This document shows, piece after piece, positions 48,380-59,141 of a DNA stretch of 64,000 nt. The stretch lies in NCBI GenBank assembly GCA_044222225.1, contig JBGANR010000011.1:1-64000 (forward strand), read 5' to 3'. Both the position numbers and the translations under genes were made by a program. The notes below the pieces were generated by a model that saw only the letters and a list, made by a program, of their open reading frames with translations, ran no database searches and was not told the DNA's origin. This DNA is from JBGANR01 sp044222225 (lineage in GTDB: Bacteria > Actinomycetota > Actinomycetes > Mycobacteriales > Mycobacteriaceae). Position 1 is the stretch's first letter; each line of letters starts with the position of its first letter.

Positions 48380-49663
48380 TCAGACCGTCGTCGATGACCG
48401 CCGCCGACGCGATTTCCGCAAACCGGCGATCGCCGAACGCAATCCCCGCCGACGCCCCGTGATCGGATCGACCGTCGCCCGCAGCGGATGCGGTTCGGCC
48501 GCGAAACGCTTCTCGGACGCCGTCTCCGGCGCGTCGTCGGACGTCGCCTTGAGGTACTTGTCCGGTAGCGAGAGCTTCGCGATCGTCCGCCACGACTTGG
48601 CGTACTGCACCGGCAGCGAGCCGGTCGTGTACGGCAGGTCGTACTTCTCCGCCACCTCGCGCACCCGCACCGAGATCGCCGCGAGCCGGTTGCTCGGCAG
48701 GTCCGGGTAGAGGTGATGTTCGATCTGATAGCACAGGTTTCCCGACATGAACGCCATCGTCGGACCGGCGTCGAAGTTCGCGCTGCCGAGCATCTGCCGC
48801 AGATACCACTCGCCCTGCGTCTCGTCTTCCATGTCCTGCCTGGTGAACTTCTCGGCGCCGTCCGGGAAGTGCCCGCAGAAGATGACCGCGTTGGTCCACA
48901 CGTTGCGGATCACGCCGGCCGTGATGGCCGACGTCAGCGACTTGCGCGCCGCGTGTCGAGCCGACCGGCCGCGGTAGCCGGCAGCTCCCGCGGCGACCAC
49001 GGGCAGCACGACGTAGTCCTTGAGCGACTGCCGTCCGATCTTGCGGCCGACGTCCCGCAGGTCCGCCTTGAACTTCTCCTTGTCGGCGCGTCCCGAGACG
49101 ACCTTGCCGATCTCGAGGTGCTGAGCCGCGACGCCCCACTCGAACGCCAGCGCCAGAATCGCGTTGTAGGCGATGTTGCCGAGATAGAACGGCTGCCACC
49201 GCTGGTCCCGCGTGACGCGCAGCAGGCCGTAGCCCACGTCGTCATCCATCCCGAGGACGTTCGTGTACTTGTGATGGATGTAGTTGTGGGTGTGCTTCCA
49301 GTGCTTGGAGGGATCGTTGTTATCCCATTCCCACGCCGTCGAGTGGATCTCCGGATCGTTCATCCAGTCCCACTGCCCGTGCATCACGTTGTGCCCGAGC
49401 TCCATGTTCTCGACGATCTTCGACACCCCCAGGGCACCGGCGCCGAGCCACCACAGGCTGCGCTTCGTGGAACCGAGCGCGATGATCGTCCGGCCCGTCA
49501 CCTCCAGGGCACGCTGGAAACGGATCGTGTTGCGGATGTAGCGCGCATCCGACTGGCCGCGGCTCTCCTCGACCTCACGCCGGATGACGTCGAGCTCGTA
49601 GCCCAGCGCCTCGACGTCCTCCGGGGACAGGTGCGCGTACTCGGGAATCTCCGTGATGGCCAT
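48380..49663 (-). CDS. desA3: membrane fatty acid desaturase (DesA3 type)
   Basis: This 427-residue desaturase has His boxes GHNVMHGQWDW, HWKHTHNYIHHKYTN and CYQIEHHLYPDLPSN. It is closely similar along its length to the downstream paralogue, down to MNDPEIHST and GLLRVTRD. Mycobacterial DesA3 (Rv3229c) makes oleic acid from stearoyl-CoA, with electrons from the neighbouring reductase Rv3230c. No such reductase gene is present here. GGAAGGAG lies 8 nt before the ATG. Three 15-bp direct repeats in the promoter region suggest repression by a fatty-acid-responsive regulator. Confidence 0.93.
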   Translation of the reverse strand: MAITEIPEYAHLSPEDVEALGYELDVIRREVEESRGQSDARYIRNTIRFQRALEVTGRTIIALGSTKRSLWWLGAGALGVSKIVENMELGHNVMHGQWDWMNDPEIHSTAWEWDNNDPSKHWKHTHNYIHHKYTNVLGMDDDVGYGLLRVTRDQRWQPFYLGNIAYNAILALAFEWGVAAQHLEIGKVVSGRADKEKFKADLRDVGRKIGRQSLKDYVVLPVVAAGAAGYRGRSARHAARKSLTSAITAGVIRNVWTNAVIFCGHFPDGAEKFTRQDMEDETQGEWYLRQMLGSANFDAGPTMAFMSGNLCYQIEHHLYPDLPSNRLAAISVRVREVAEKYDLPYTTGSLPVQYAKSWRTIAKLSLPDKYLKATSDDAPETASEKRFAAEPHPLRATVDPITGRRRGLRSAIAGLRKSRRRRSSTTV

Positions 49664-49688
49664 AGGGCTCCTTCCGATGACTGGTCCC

Positions 49689-49733
49689 GTTACCTACGTC
49701 AGCGTAACCTACGGGTGCGTAACCAAGCAATGA
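49689..49733 (-). repeat. three 15-bp direct repeats upstream of the desaturase genes (candidate operator)
   Basis: On the plus strand GTTACCTACGTCAGC (49689), GTAACCTACGGGTGC (49704) and GTAACCAAGCAATGA (49719) repeat with an exact 15-nt period. The first two also hold a GTTAC-N10-GTAAC inverted repeat (49689-49708). They start 26 bp upstream of the desaturase ATG, where a promoter and operator are expected. A TetR-type regulator is the likely binder. Confidence 0.6.
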
Positions 49734-49740
49734 GACGTCG

Positions 49741-50244
49741 TCACAGCAATTCCAGCAGGAACGGCAGCTCCTGTGTGGCGTACCAGCCGAGAGAGTGGTC
49801 CTCGGCGTCGCCGACGGCCAGTTCGGCGTCCTCGTCGCCCAGATCGGCGGCATCGACGACGGCCGCGGCCTTGCGCACCGCCTCCTCGGCGTCGCGGCCG
49901 TCGACCATGACGGCCGCGACGTCGGCGAGCGTCACCGGACGCTCCAGCCGGACGGCGGCGTCGTCGAGATCGGGGCGGGCCTTCGCCGGGACGTCGGCGG
50001 CCACGACGACGCGCCGCGCCGGCAGCTCGGAACCACCGGCGGCCAACAGCCGCAGCGAGGCGAGCGCCGCCTCCCGCTGGGCCGCGTCGGCGAGCTCGTC
50101 CTCGTCTCCGGACGTGTACGCCTCACGCAGGGCGGGCGTCAGCGCGAAGGCCGTCGGGCTCGCGTGCGGCAGGACGCCGTCGCGCGACAGCTCCGCCACC
50201 ATCGCCAGGGTCGCGGGCACGTACACCCGCATCAGTTCACTCAC
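49741..50244 (-). CDS. DUF6912 family conserved protein (Rv3231c type)
   Basis: This 167-residue acidic soluble protein starts near MRVYVPATLAMVAELS, the conserved opening of a small actinobacterial family now called DUF6912, and ends with DHSLGWYATQELPFLLELL. Function unknown. The GTG at 50244 has GGAGG at 9 nt and overlaps the stop of the WS/DGAT gene by 8 nt; the internal ATG at 50232 is the alternative and agrees better with homologues. It is translated with the upstream acyltransferase-like gene. Confidence 0.8.
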   Translation of the reverse strand: MSELMRVYVPATLAMVAELSRDGVLPHASPTAFALTPALREAYTSGDEDELADAAQREAALASLRLLAAGGSELPARRVVVAADVPAKARPDLDDAAVRLERPVTLADVAAVMVDGRDAEEAVRKAAAVVDAADLGDEDAELAVGDAEDHSLGWYATQELPFLLELL

Positions 50245-51643
50245 GGCGCGCGGCCTCCACCAGCTCGTTGAAGGAATCGGTCAGGTACCCGGACATCGCC
50301 GCGACGTCCCACATCGTGTGGTGGTCGGCGTTGACCCCGAAATCATGATGCCCGTTGTAGGTCGTGATGCCGACCGACACCGCCCGTCGCAGGGCCAGCA
50401 CCGGCACGGGGAACATCGCTTCGACCTCGCCGCCCGCGAGATAGACCGGCGCGGACGGCCCGCGCGCCACGGTCACCGGGACGGTGAAGGACCGCCGCGA
50501 GAGCGTCGCGACGGCGCGCGCGCTCATCGCGTGGAAGCTCGCCGGGCCGATCTCCGGCAGCCAGGCCGCACCGCGCAGCGAGACCCGTTTGCGGCTGCGC
50601 GGGCCGCTGCGACGCGTCGTCAGAGCGACCTGCGTCAGCCGCACGCAGGGGTTCTCCTCCCCCACCGGCAGGTCGGCGAGGTAGCCGCGCAACCCGCCGG
50701 CCGTCCACTGCGCCGCGTCGACCGGGCTGCCGTCGTCATCGGCGTCGAAGGCCGAGTGCGGGACGAGGACACGGACCGACGCGTCGGCCGGGACCGTCGG
50801 TGCCCGCGAGAGCAGCCAGCGGCGCAGCGCGCCCGCGAGCGTCGCGAGCAGCACGTCATTCGTGCCGCAGCCGAAGGCCTCCTTGACCTCGGCGCCGTCG
50901 GCCACCGACAGCCGGGCCACCGTGTAGCGCCGCGCCGCGCCGTCGGACCCGACGAGCGGGGTGTTCGGCGCCGAGCTGGTCGCGACGTCGACGGCCGACG
51001 GGATGCGGCACAACGCGCCGACGACGTCCCCGGGCGACGGCACCAGCCTGCGCGCGCCGTCCAGCAACCGCCAGGGCCGCGCGATGGCGTCGGTGACGGC
51101 GCCGAAGACGAGCTCCGCCCCGCCCGGCTCCCGGACCGGATGCCACAGATCCTCGGGCATCCGGGCCGGTGTGGGCACGTCGTCGGTGATGACGGCGGCC
51201 AGGTCGAGCGCGGACGCGCCGTCGACGAGGGCCTCGTGCGCACGCGTGAACACCGCGGTCCGCCCGTCGGCCAGGCCTTCGATGACGTACATCTCCCACA
51301 GCGGGCGTCCGCGATCGAGCGAGCGCGACATGAGGCGGCCGATGAGCTCGTGCAGTTGCTCGGGACGTCCCGGCTCCGGAAGTGCCGAGCGCCGGACGTG
51401 ATACGTGATGTCGAACTCGGTGTCGTCGACCCACACCGGACGCGCGAGGCCGAACGTCACCTCCCGTACCTTCTGCCGGAACCGCGGCACGAGCTGCAGC
51501 CGGCTCTCGACGAGCGCGAGGATCGAGTCGAACTCGACGCCCGGCGCCCGGCGGACGAGCAGCAGCGACCCGACGGTCGCGGTCGTGGCGGCGGTGTCGG
51601 CGAGGAACAGCATCGTGTCCGTCGACGACAGCCGCGTCACCAT
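50237..51643 (-). CDS. WS/DGAT acyltransferase homologue with altered active site
   Basis: This 468-residue protein has the start MVTRLSSTDTMLFLAD, WVDDTEFDITYHVRR, LDRGRPLWEMYVIEGL and the C-terminal GHHDFGVNADHHTMWDVAAM, all features of wax ester synthase/diacylglycerol acyltransferases (Tgs family). The active-site motif HHxxxDG reads HEALVDG here: the second, catalytic His is replaced by Glu. The protein may therefore be inactive, work with another base or bind acyl chains only. It lies in the Rv3233c-Rv3234c position near the desaturases. The ATG at 51643 has only a weak ribosome-binding site. Confidence 0.85.
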   Translation of the reverse strand: MVTRLSSTDTMLFLADTAATTATVGSLLLVRRAPGVEFDSILALVESRLQLVPRFRQKVREVTFGLARPVWVDDTEFDITYHVRRSALPEPGRPEQLHELIGRLMSRSLDRGRPLWEMYVIEGLADGRTAVFTRAHEALVDGASALDLAAVITDDVPTPARMPEDLWHPVREPGGAELVFGAVTDAIARPWRLLDGARRLVPSPGDVVGALCRIPSAVDVATSSAPNTPLVGSDGAARRYTVARLSVADGAEVKEAFGCGTNDVLLATLAGALRRWLLSRAPTVPADASVRVLVPHSAFDADDDGSPVDAAQWTAGGLRGYLADLPVGEENPCVRLTQVALTTRRSGPRSRKRVSLRGAAWLPEIGPASFHAMSARAVATLSRRSFTVPVTVARGPSAPVYLAGGEVEAMFPVPVLALRRAVSVGITTYNGHHDFGVNADHHTMWDVAAMSGYLTDSFNELVEAARRE

Positions 51644-51836
51644 GCCGATTCCGGACTCGACGGAACCGAAGCGGTCCGGCGGGAGTCGTATCGGTATGGC
51701 ATGACGCGAGCCTAGCCAGTCGCCGCCGGATCGGAGACCGCCGGATGCTGTGCGACCGCTCACGTGACGCCGTTCGGCTCGTCGCCGCCCACACCTCGGG
51801 CCGACGAGCGCCGCCGGTCGATCTCGGGGAGGAATC

Positions 51837-52385
51837 ATGACCGTCGCCATCGAAGCACCATCGCAGAACACGAGGCCGCCGTATCCACTCGGCACCGCGC
51901 CGCGCGACGACCCGCAGACCGCCTTGTGCGGCGCGGCGCCGCAGTGCGAACCGCCGCTGCGGCTGTTGCTGCCGACCACCGCCGTCGGACCGCCACCGGC
52001 CCCGGACGAGGACGTCGTCCGGCCGCGGGGCGTCGACGTCGACCCCCGGCTGCGCGAGTTCGCGACCGTGGTGCTGACGCGCACCCTCGAGACGCTCACC
52101 GGACGCCGGCCACCGGCACAGCTCGCGCCGATCGTCTCGGACACCGTGTTATCCCAGGTCGGATCACTCGCCCGGCGCTGGCGGGGCGGCACGCCCGCCA
52201 GGCTGCTGCGCGTTCACCTGCAACCGAGCGGGCCGGGGAGCGCCGAGGTGTGCGCGACGTTCGCCCACGGCGGACGTGTGCGTGCCATCGCCGGACGCGT
52301 CGCCTGGGTGCCGGGGCCGCGTCGGCCCCGGTCCCGCAAGGCCGTGCCGCCGATACCCCGGCTCGTCGCCCTGCGAACGGACTGA
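51837..52385 (+). CDS. Rv3235 family protein
   Basis: This 182-residue protein has a Pro-rich disordered first 65 residues and a conserved domain: RLREFATVVLTRTLETLTGRR, then RVHLQPSGPGSAEVCATFAHG and RVRAIAGRVAWVPG. This is the Rv3235 family, small soluble actinobacterial proteins encoded next to secA. Homologues have no established function. GGGGAGG lies 5-6 nt before the ATG. It converges on secA with a strong hairpin between. Confidence 0.85.
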   Translation: MTVAIEAPSQNTRPPYPLGTAPRDDPQTALCGAAPQCEPPLRLLLPTTAVGPPPAPDEDVVRPRGVDVDPRLREFATVVLTRTLETLTGRRPPAQLAPIVSDTVLSQVGSLARRWRGGTPARLLRVHLQPSGPGSAEVCATFAHGGRVRAIAGRVAWVPGPRRPRSRKAVPPIPRLVALRTD

Positions 52386-52407
52386 CGCGGCGCCGGGGCC
52401 GACCGAG

Positions 52408-52454
52408 CGCCGAAGACGCCGCCGCGGCGGAATTCGCTGCGGCGGCGTTCGGCG
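52408..52454. terminator. hairpin between the Rv3235-type gene and secA
   Basis: CGCCGAA plus CGCCGCCGC (52408-52425) pairs with GCGGCGGCG plus TTCGGCG (52439-52454) with one small bulge, between two convergent stops. T-containing sequence follows on the plus strand. Confidence 0.6.
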
Positions 52455-52486
52455 GGCTTCCGGGTGTGTTCCTTCCGGGTTCGGCG

Positions 52487-55333
<2,847 letters not shown>

Positions 55334-55463
55334 CGAGAACCTCGATTTCTTCCCCTCGCGACGGGACCGTGGATCCCGCGCATCACGTGCACCTCGCCCG
55401 TGTCCGGCGGAGCGGCTCGACCGCCACGCCCGATACAGCGACGACCGCCCGGCCTGGACGGTA

Positions 55464-55494
55464 CCGGCCGCGCTCGACGGGCGAGCGCGGCCGG
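55464..55494 (-). repeat. perfect 13-bp inverted repeat in the secA leader
   Basis: CCGGCCGCGCTCG (55464-55476) and its exact complement (55482-55494) flank a 5-nt loop. On the minus strand it begins 5 nt after the -10 TAGCAT, so it would form at or near the 5' end of the secA mRNA; it could instead terminate hpf transcription 70 nt after that stop codon. Confidence 0.6.
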
Positions 55495-55499
55495 AAACC

Positions 55500-55505
55500 A
55501 TGCTA
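55500..55505 (-). promoter_or_regulatory. probable -10 element of secA
   Basis: TAGCAT on the minus strand lies between hpf and secA, about 165 nt before the secA GTG. No good -35 is visible. Confidence 0.4.
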
Positions 55506-55564
55506 GCCGTCGTCGGGACCTGCGCCGAGAATCCGGCCGGCCCGCCCATCGGCACGGCGGGGGA

Positions 55565-56266
55565 TCACGCCAATCGGATGACCCCGTAGTCGAAGGCGTG
55601 ACGGCGGTAGACGACCGTCGGGCGGTCCGTCTCCTTGTCCTGGAAGAGGAAGAAGTCGTGGCCGACGAGCTCCATCTCGTAGAGCGCGTCGTCGACGCTC
55701 ATCGGGATGGCCGGATGCTCCTTGACGCGGACGATCTGGCCGGGCAACTTCTCCTCGACGTCGTCCCACCTGTCGGCGGCCTGATCGCCGCGGGGCGCGT
55801 CGGGCAGCGCCGAGGGGGCGGTCGCCTCCGCGACGGACACCGGGGTGCGCAGGCCGTGGTGGACGCGCCGGCGATCCTTCGTCCGCCGCAGCCGGGACTC
55901 GACCTTGGCGACCGCGGCCTCGAGCGCCGCGTAGAAGGAATCGGCGGTCGCCTCGGCGCGGACGACCGGGCCCGTGCGCCGCACGGTGATCTCCAGTCGC
56001 TGGCACCGCTTGGCCTGTCGCCGGTTGCGCTCGTGGGTGAGCTCGACGTCGAAATGGCCGATCGTGGGATCGAACTTCTCGAGGCGGGTGAGCTTGCCAC
56101 CCACGTGGATGCGGAAGTGATCGGGGATCTCGACGTTGCGTCCCTTCACGACGACGTCCGCCTCGGGCCTCCCGGCCTCGATCGCGGCGATGTGATCGGG
56201 ACGAACGAAAGCGCCCTCGTTCTCTTCGATATCGGTGGCGGTGATCTTCTCGGTCGTGGTCGACAC
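55565..56266 (-). CDS. hpf: long-form ribosome hibernation-promoting factor
   Basis: This 233-residue HPF/RafH-type protein has an N-terminal S30AE domain (KGRNVEIPDHFRIHVGGKLTRLEKFD, RRQAKRCQRLEITVRRTG) and a C-terminal dimerisation domain (VRVKEHPAIPMSVDDALYEMELVGHDFFLFQD). The long form pairs ribosomes into inactive 100S dimers or protects 70S in stationary phase or hypoxia. AGGAGG lies 6 nt upstream of the GTG at 56266. It precedes secA on the same strand and follows comF, as in mycobacteria (Rv3241c-Rv3242c). Confidence 0.94.
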   Translation of the reverse strand: MSTTTEKITATDIEENEGAFVRPDHIAAIEAGRPEADVVVKGRNVEIPDHFRIHVGGKLTRLEKFDPTIGHFDVELTHERNRRQAKRCQRLEITVRRTGPVVRAEATADSFYAALEAAVAKVESRLRRTKDRRRVHHGLRTPVSVAEATAPSALPDAPRGDQAADRWDDVEEKLPGQIVRVKEHPAIPMSVDDALYEMELVGHDFFLFQDKETDRPTVVYRRHAFDYGVIRLA

Positions 56267-56417
56267 GCTTACCTCCTGGATGTGATCAGACGGGTCAAGC
56301 AAAGATCGGTCGGAGACGGCAAGGACCCTGGCGCTCAGTGAGCCCGACGGTAGTCCTGCGTCACGGTTCCCGCCATGTTTTCGCCACCCCCGTGTCGGCG
56401 CCCGTTTCACGGCATCG

Positions 56418-57242
56418 TCACGCTGCGCAGACGGCCAGCACCGCCGCGACGGGCGCTCCAGCGGCCCGCAGCGCCCGCACCGAGGCCGCGGCGGTGGCCC
56501 CCGTGGTCAGCACGTCGTCGACCAGCACGACGGCGCCGCCGCCACTCGCACCGGCCTCCAGGCGGCCGGACACGCGGACCCGGCCGTGCATCCGTCCGGT
56601 CCGTTCGGCGGCCGTCAGCCCGACGGCGTCACGCGTGGGACCGGCGATCGTCAGGACCGGAGCCACCCGCACACCGACGGCCTCCGGCTCCAGCCGGCCG
56701 AGCGTCGTCGAGGCCCACGCCTGCGCCGGCGGGGCCGACGCGGCCGCGCGTCGGCACACGGCGGTGACGACGTCGCCCCCGCGTCGCCGGGCGGCGGCGA
56801 CCGACGTCGGGGCCGGGACCAGCAGGATCGGCCCGCGCGCCGGCAGCTCGCCCCAGGCGGCCAGGTGGCCGAGCCCGCGGGCGAGGGCGTCGGCGAGCGG
56901 GACGGCGAGGTCACGCCGTCCGGACTCCTTGAGCGCCAGCACCGCCCGCCTGGGTGGGCCGCGATAGGGCGCCAGCGCCCACGCGGGGACGCCGACCGCG
57001 CACCGCGGACGCAGCGGGCGCGGGGCGTCCCACAGCGCCGGCGCGCAGCCGGCGCACCACGCGATGCCCGGTGATCCGCAGCCGCCGCAGACGAGCGGCA
57101 GCACGAGGTCGGTGAACGCGGCGACGAGCAGCGCGAGCCTCCGGTCGATTCCGCAAGCTCCAGATCCTCGCGCCGACTCCGGCGTGCGTCCGCGGCGAGG
57201 ATCGGCCGGCGCCGCCCGGGGACGGGCGGGGTTCGATGTCAT
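56418..57242 (-). CDS. comF: ComF-family phosphoribosyltransferase-like protein
   Basis: This 274-residue protein has a basic N-terminus, a zinc-ribbon with CGGCGSPGIAWCAGC (about 52-66) and a type-I PRTase domain with PRPP loop VVLVDDVLTTGATAAASVRAL. ComF proteins help natural DNA uptake or act as general PRTase-like factors; in non-competent actinobacteria the role is unknown. LKESGRRDLAVPLADALARGL is the family's central motif. It lies between lpqB and hpf on the same strand, as in mycobacteria. Confidence 0.9.
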   Translation of the reverse strand: MTSNPARPRAAPADPRRGRTPESARGSGACGIDRRLALLVAAFTDLVLPLVCGGCGSPGIAWCAGCAPALWDAPRPLRPRCAVGVPAWALAPYRGPPRRAVLALKESGRRDLAVPLADALARGLGHLAAWGELPARGPILLVPAPTSVAAARRRGGDVVTAVCRRAAASAPPAQAWASTTLGRLEPEAVGVRVAPVLTIAGPTRDAVGLTAAERTGRMHGRVRVSGRLEAGASGGGAVVLVDDVLTTGATAAASVRALRAAGAPVAAVLAVCAA

Positions 57243-57362
57243 GGCGACAGCGTCGCATCGACGTCCGACAGAATCGGCCGAGGCGCGTCGGGCGTCCACA
57301 GGCCACGCAAACCGTCCGATCTCGTCCACAGGGCCGGCATGGTCGCGGGCGGCCCGCCGCGC

Positions 57363-59141
57363 TCAGCCGCCGCTGACGCCCACCGGGATCGCGCCCGTGC
57401 CGAGAGCCGGGCCGACCTCCACCCAGCGGTCCGACGCGTCGGCGTCGAGCCGCAGGACGCCGCGGGAGTCGGCGACGAAGATCGTCCGGCTCGACGCCGC
57501 CACGGCGCGAACCGGCGGCGAGAGATTCGAGCTCGTCAGCGCCGACGGCGCCCACGCGTCGATGGGCAACTGGACGACCTGCGCGTCGAGCGAAGGGCGC
57601 ACGACGACGAGGGTGTCCGCGGCGCTCCACGCCAGCGCGGACACGGTGTCGGCCGCCGGCAGTGCGAGGCGGCGCGGCGAGAACAGCCGCACGCCGCGCG
57701 GCTGCACCTGGATGGTCGCCAGCATGACGCGGCCGTCGACGACGAGCGCCACCCGCGCGCCGTCGGGACTGATCTGCACCTCCCGGACGCCGGACGCCGG
57801 CCGCCCGCCCTCGGCCGCGGCGCGGGTGAGCGTCTCGGCGACGTCGACCTCGTCGTCCGAGGAGACCTGGCCGCCGGCGTCGAGACCGAAGCGCCGGAGC
57901 CGGCCGTCGACGACGGCCCACACGGAGCCGTCGCGCGCCGAGACGCTCGGCCGGGAGATCTGCTGCCCCGTCGCGACCGTCACCGCGGGCCCGCCGACGC
58001 GTCCGACGCGCAGCTCCGAGCCGCCGCGGCCGCCGGCGACGGCCGCGATGAGCGTGCCCGACGGCGCCACCGCCGCCGACGTGACGTCTCTGGCCCCGGC
58101 GGCGTCGCCGGACAGGCCGCGCAGCTGGTTCCCCGTGACCGTCATGAGCCCGCCGCCCACGAGGACGTACGGATCCGGCTTCTCCGTCGAGGTGCCCGGC
58201 GGGGCGAACGCCGCGAGGTCGGACGTCGTCCAGCCGAGGCGATGGGCGGGGTCGAGCGGCGCGCCGTCGGCGTTGACGAAGTACCGCGCCCCGACCTTCG
58301 CCGCGTTGAGCGTCCACACGAGCTGGGCCGCGATCTGCGTACGCGTGGCGGCGTCCACCGAGCCGAGCCCGGAGAGATCCACCGAGACGTACTGGCCGTA
58401 GATCGTCACCGCGCCACGCAGCTGCGAGCCGGTCGGCAGCCCGCGGGCCGCGCCCTGCAGCTCGTCGGACGGCCCCGCGAGCAGCATCGCCATGAGCTGA
58501 TCGGGCAACTGCTGGACGTTCGCGACGGTCCACCGCGGGTCGGCGACGAGCCCGGCCCCGGCGTTGTCGACGAAGAACACCTCGACGCGCCGGTACGTCC
58601 GCACGAACTCCTCGCGGTCGACCAGCACGCCGTCGCTGAGGGCGTCGATCCGCCATTCACCGTCGACGCGGCGCACCGTCATCGGCGCCTCGATCGCGCC
58701 CTCCCCCGGGATGAGCTGTCCACCCGCGGTGAGCGTTCCGATGCGCAGCGCCGACACCCGCACCGAGATGACGTCGCCGCCGCCGGGTTCGCCGGACACC
58801 TCGACCTTGTCGACGACGAGCGTCCGGTCCCGGTCGTTCCACGACGCCGCCGCCTGCGGCGAGAGGAACTTGCGGGCGGCCAGATGCCGTGACGCCGGGC
58901 TGGCGTTGGCCCGCAGATAGTCGCGGACCACCTCCTGCGGGCTCATTCCGGCCCGCGGCGTCGGCACCCGCAACGACTGAGGTGCCGGCGTCACCGTGCT
59001 GATCGGCGTCGGGTTCGACGACGTCGGGATGGTCGCGCAGCCGCCCAGGAGCAGCGCCGTCGCGGCGAGCGCACCCGCCGCGCGCCGGGCCCGCGGGCCC
59101 CCGGCCGGCTCCGCCCGCACTCCCGCCGCATCACGTCGCAC
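57363..59141 (-). CDS. lpqB: LpqB, lipoprotein of the MtrAB system
   Basis: This 592-residue lipoprotein has a lipobox LLLGGC after a hydrophobic signal segment (AAGALAATALLLGGC, about 20-35), a GerMN-like domain (VSVDLSGLGSVDAATRTQIAAQ) and a beta-propeller C-terminal half. LpqB binds the extracellular side of MtrB and tunes its activity in cell-wall homeostasis and division. The GTG at 59141 overlaps the end of mtrB by 11 nt, so lpqB is translated as part of the mtrA-mtrB-lpqB operon. Confidence 0.95.
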   Translation of the reverse strand: MRRDAAGVRAEPAGGPRARRAAGALAATALLLGGCATIPTSSNPTPISTVTPAPQSLRVPTPRAGMSPQEVVRDYLRANASPASRHLAARKFLSPQAAASWNDRDRTLVVDKVEVSGEPGGGDVISVRVSALRIGTLTAGGQLIPGEGAIEAPMTVRRVDGEWRIDALSDGVLVDREEFVRTYRRVEVFFVDNAGAGLVADPRWTVANVQQLPDQLMAMLLAGPSDELQGAARGLPTGSQLRGAVTIYGQYVSVDLSGLGSVDAATRTQIAAQLVWTLNAAKVGARYFVNADGAPLDPAHRLGWTTSDLAAFAPPGTSTEKPDPYVLVGGGLMTVTGNQLRGLSGDAAGARDVTSAAVAPSGTLIAAVAGGRGGSELRVGRVGGPAVTVATGQQISRPSVSARDGSVWAVVDGRLRRFGLDAGGQVSSDDEVDVAETLTRAAAEGGRPASGVREVQISPDGARVALVVDGRVMLATIQVQPRGVRLFSPRRLALPAADTVSALAWSAADTLVVVRPSLDAQVVQLPIDAWAPSALTSSNLSPPVRAVAASSRTIFVADSRGVLRLDADASDRWVEVGPALGTGAIPVGVSGG

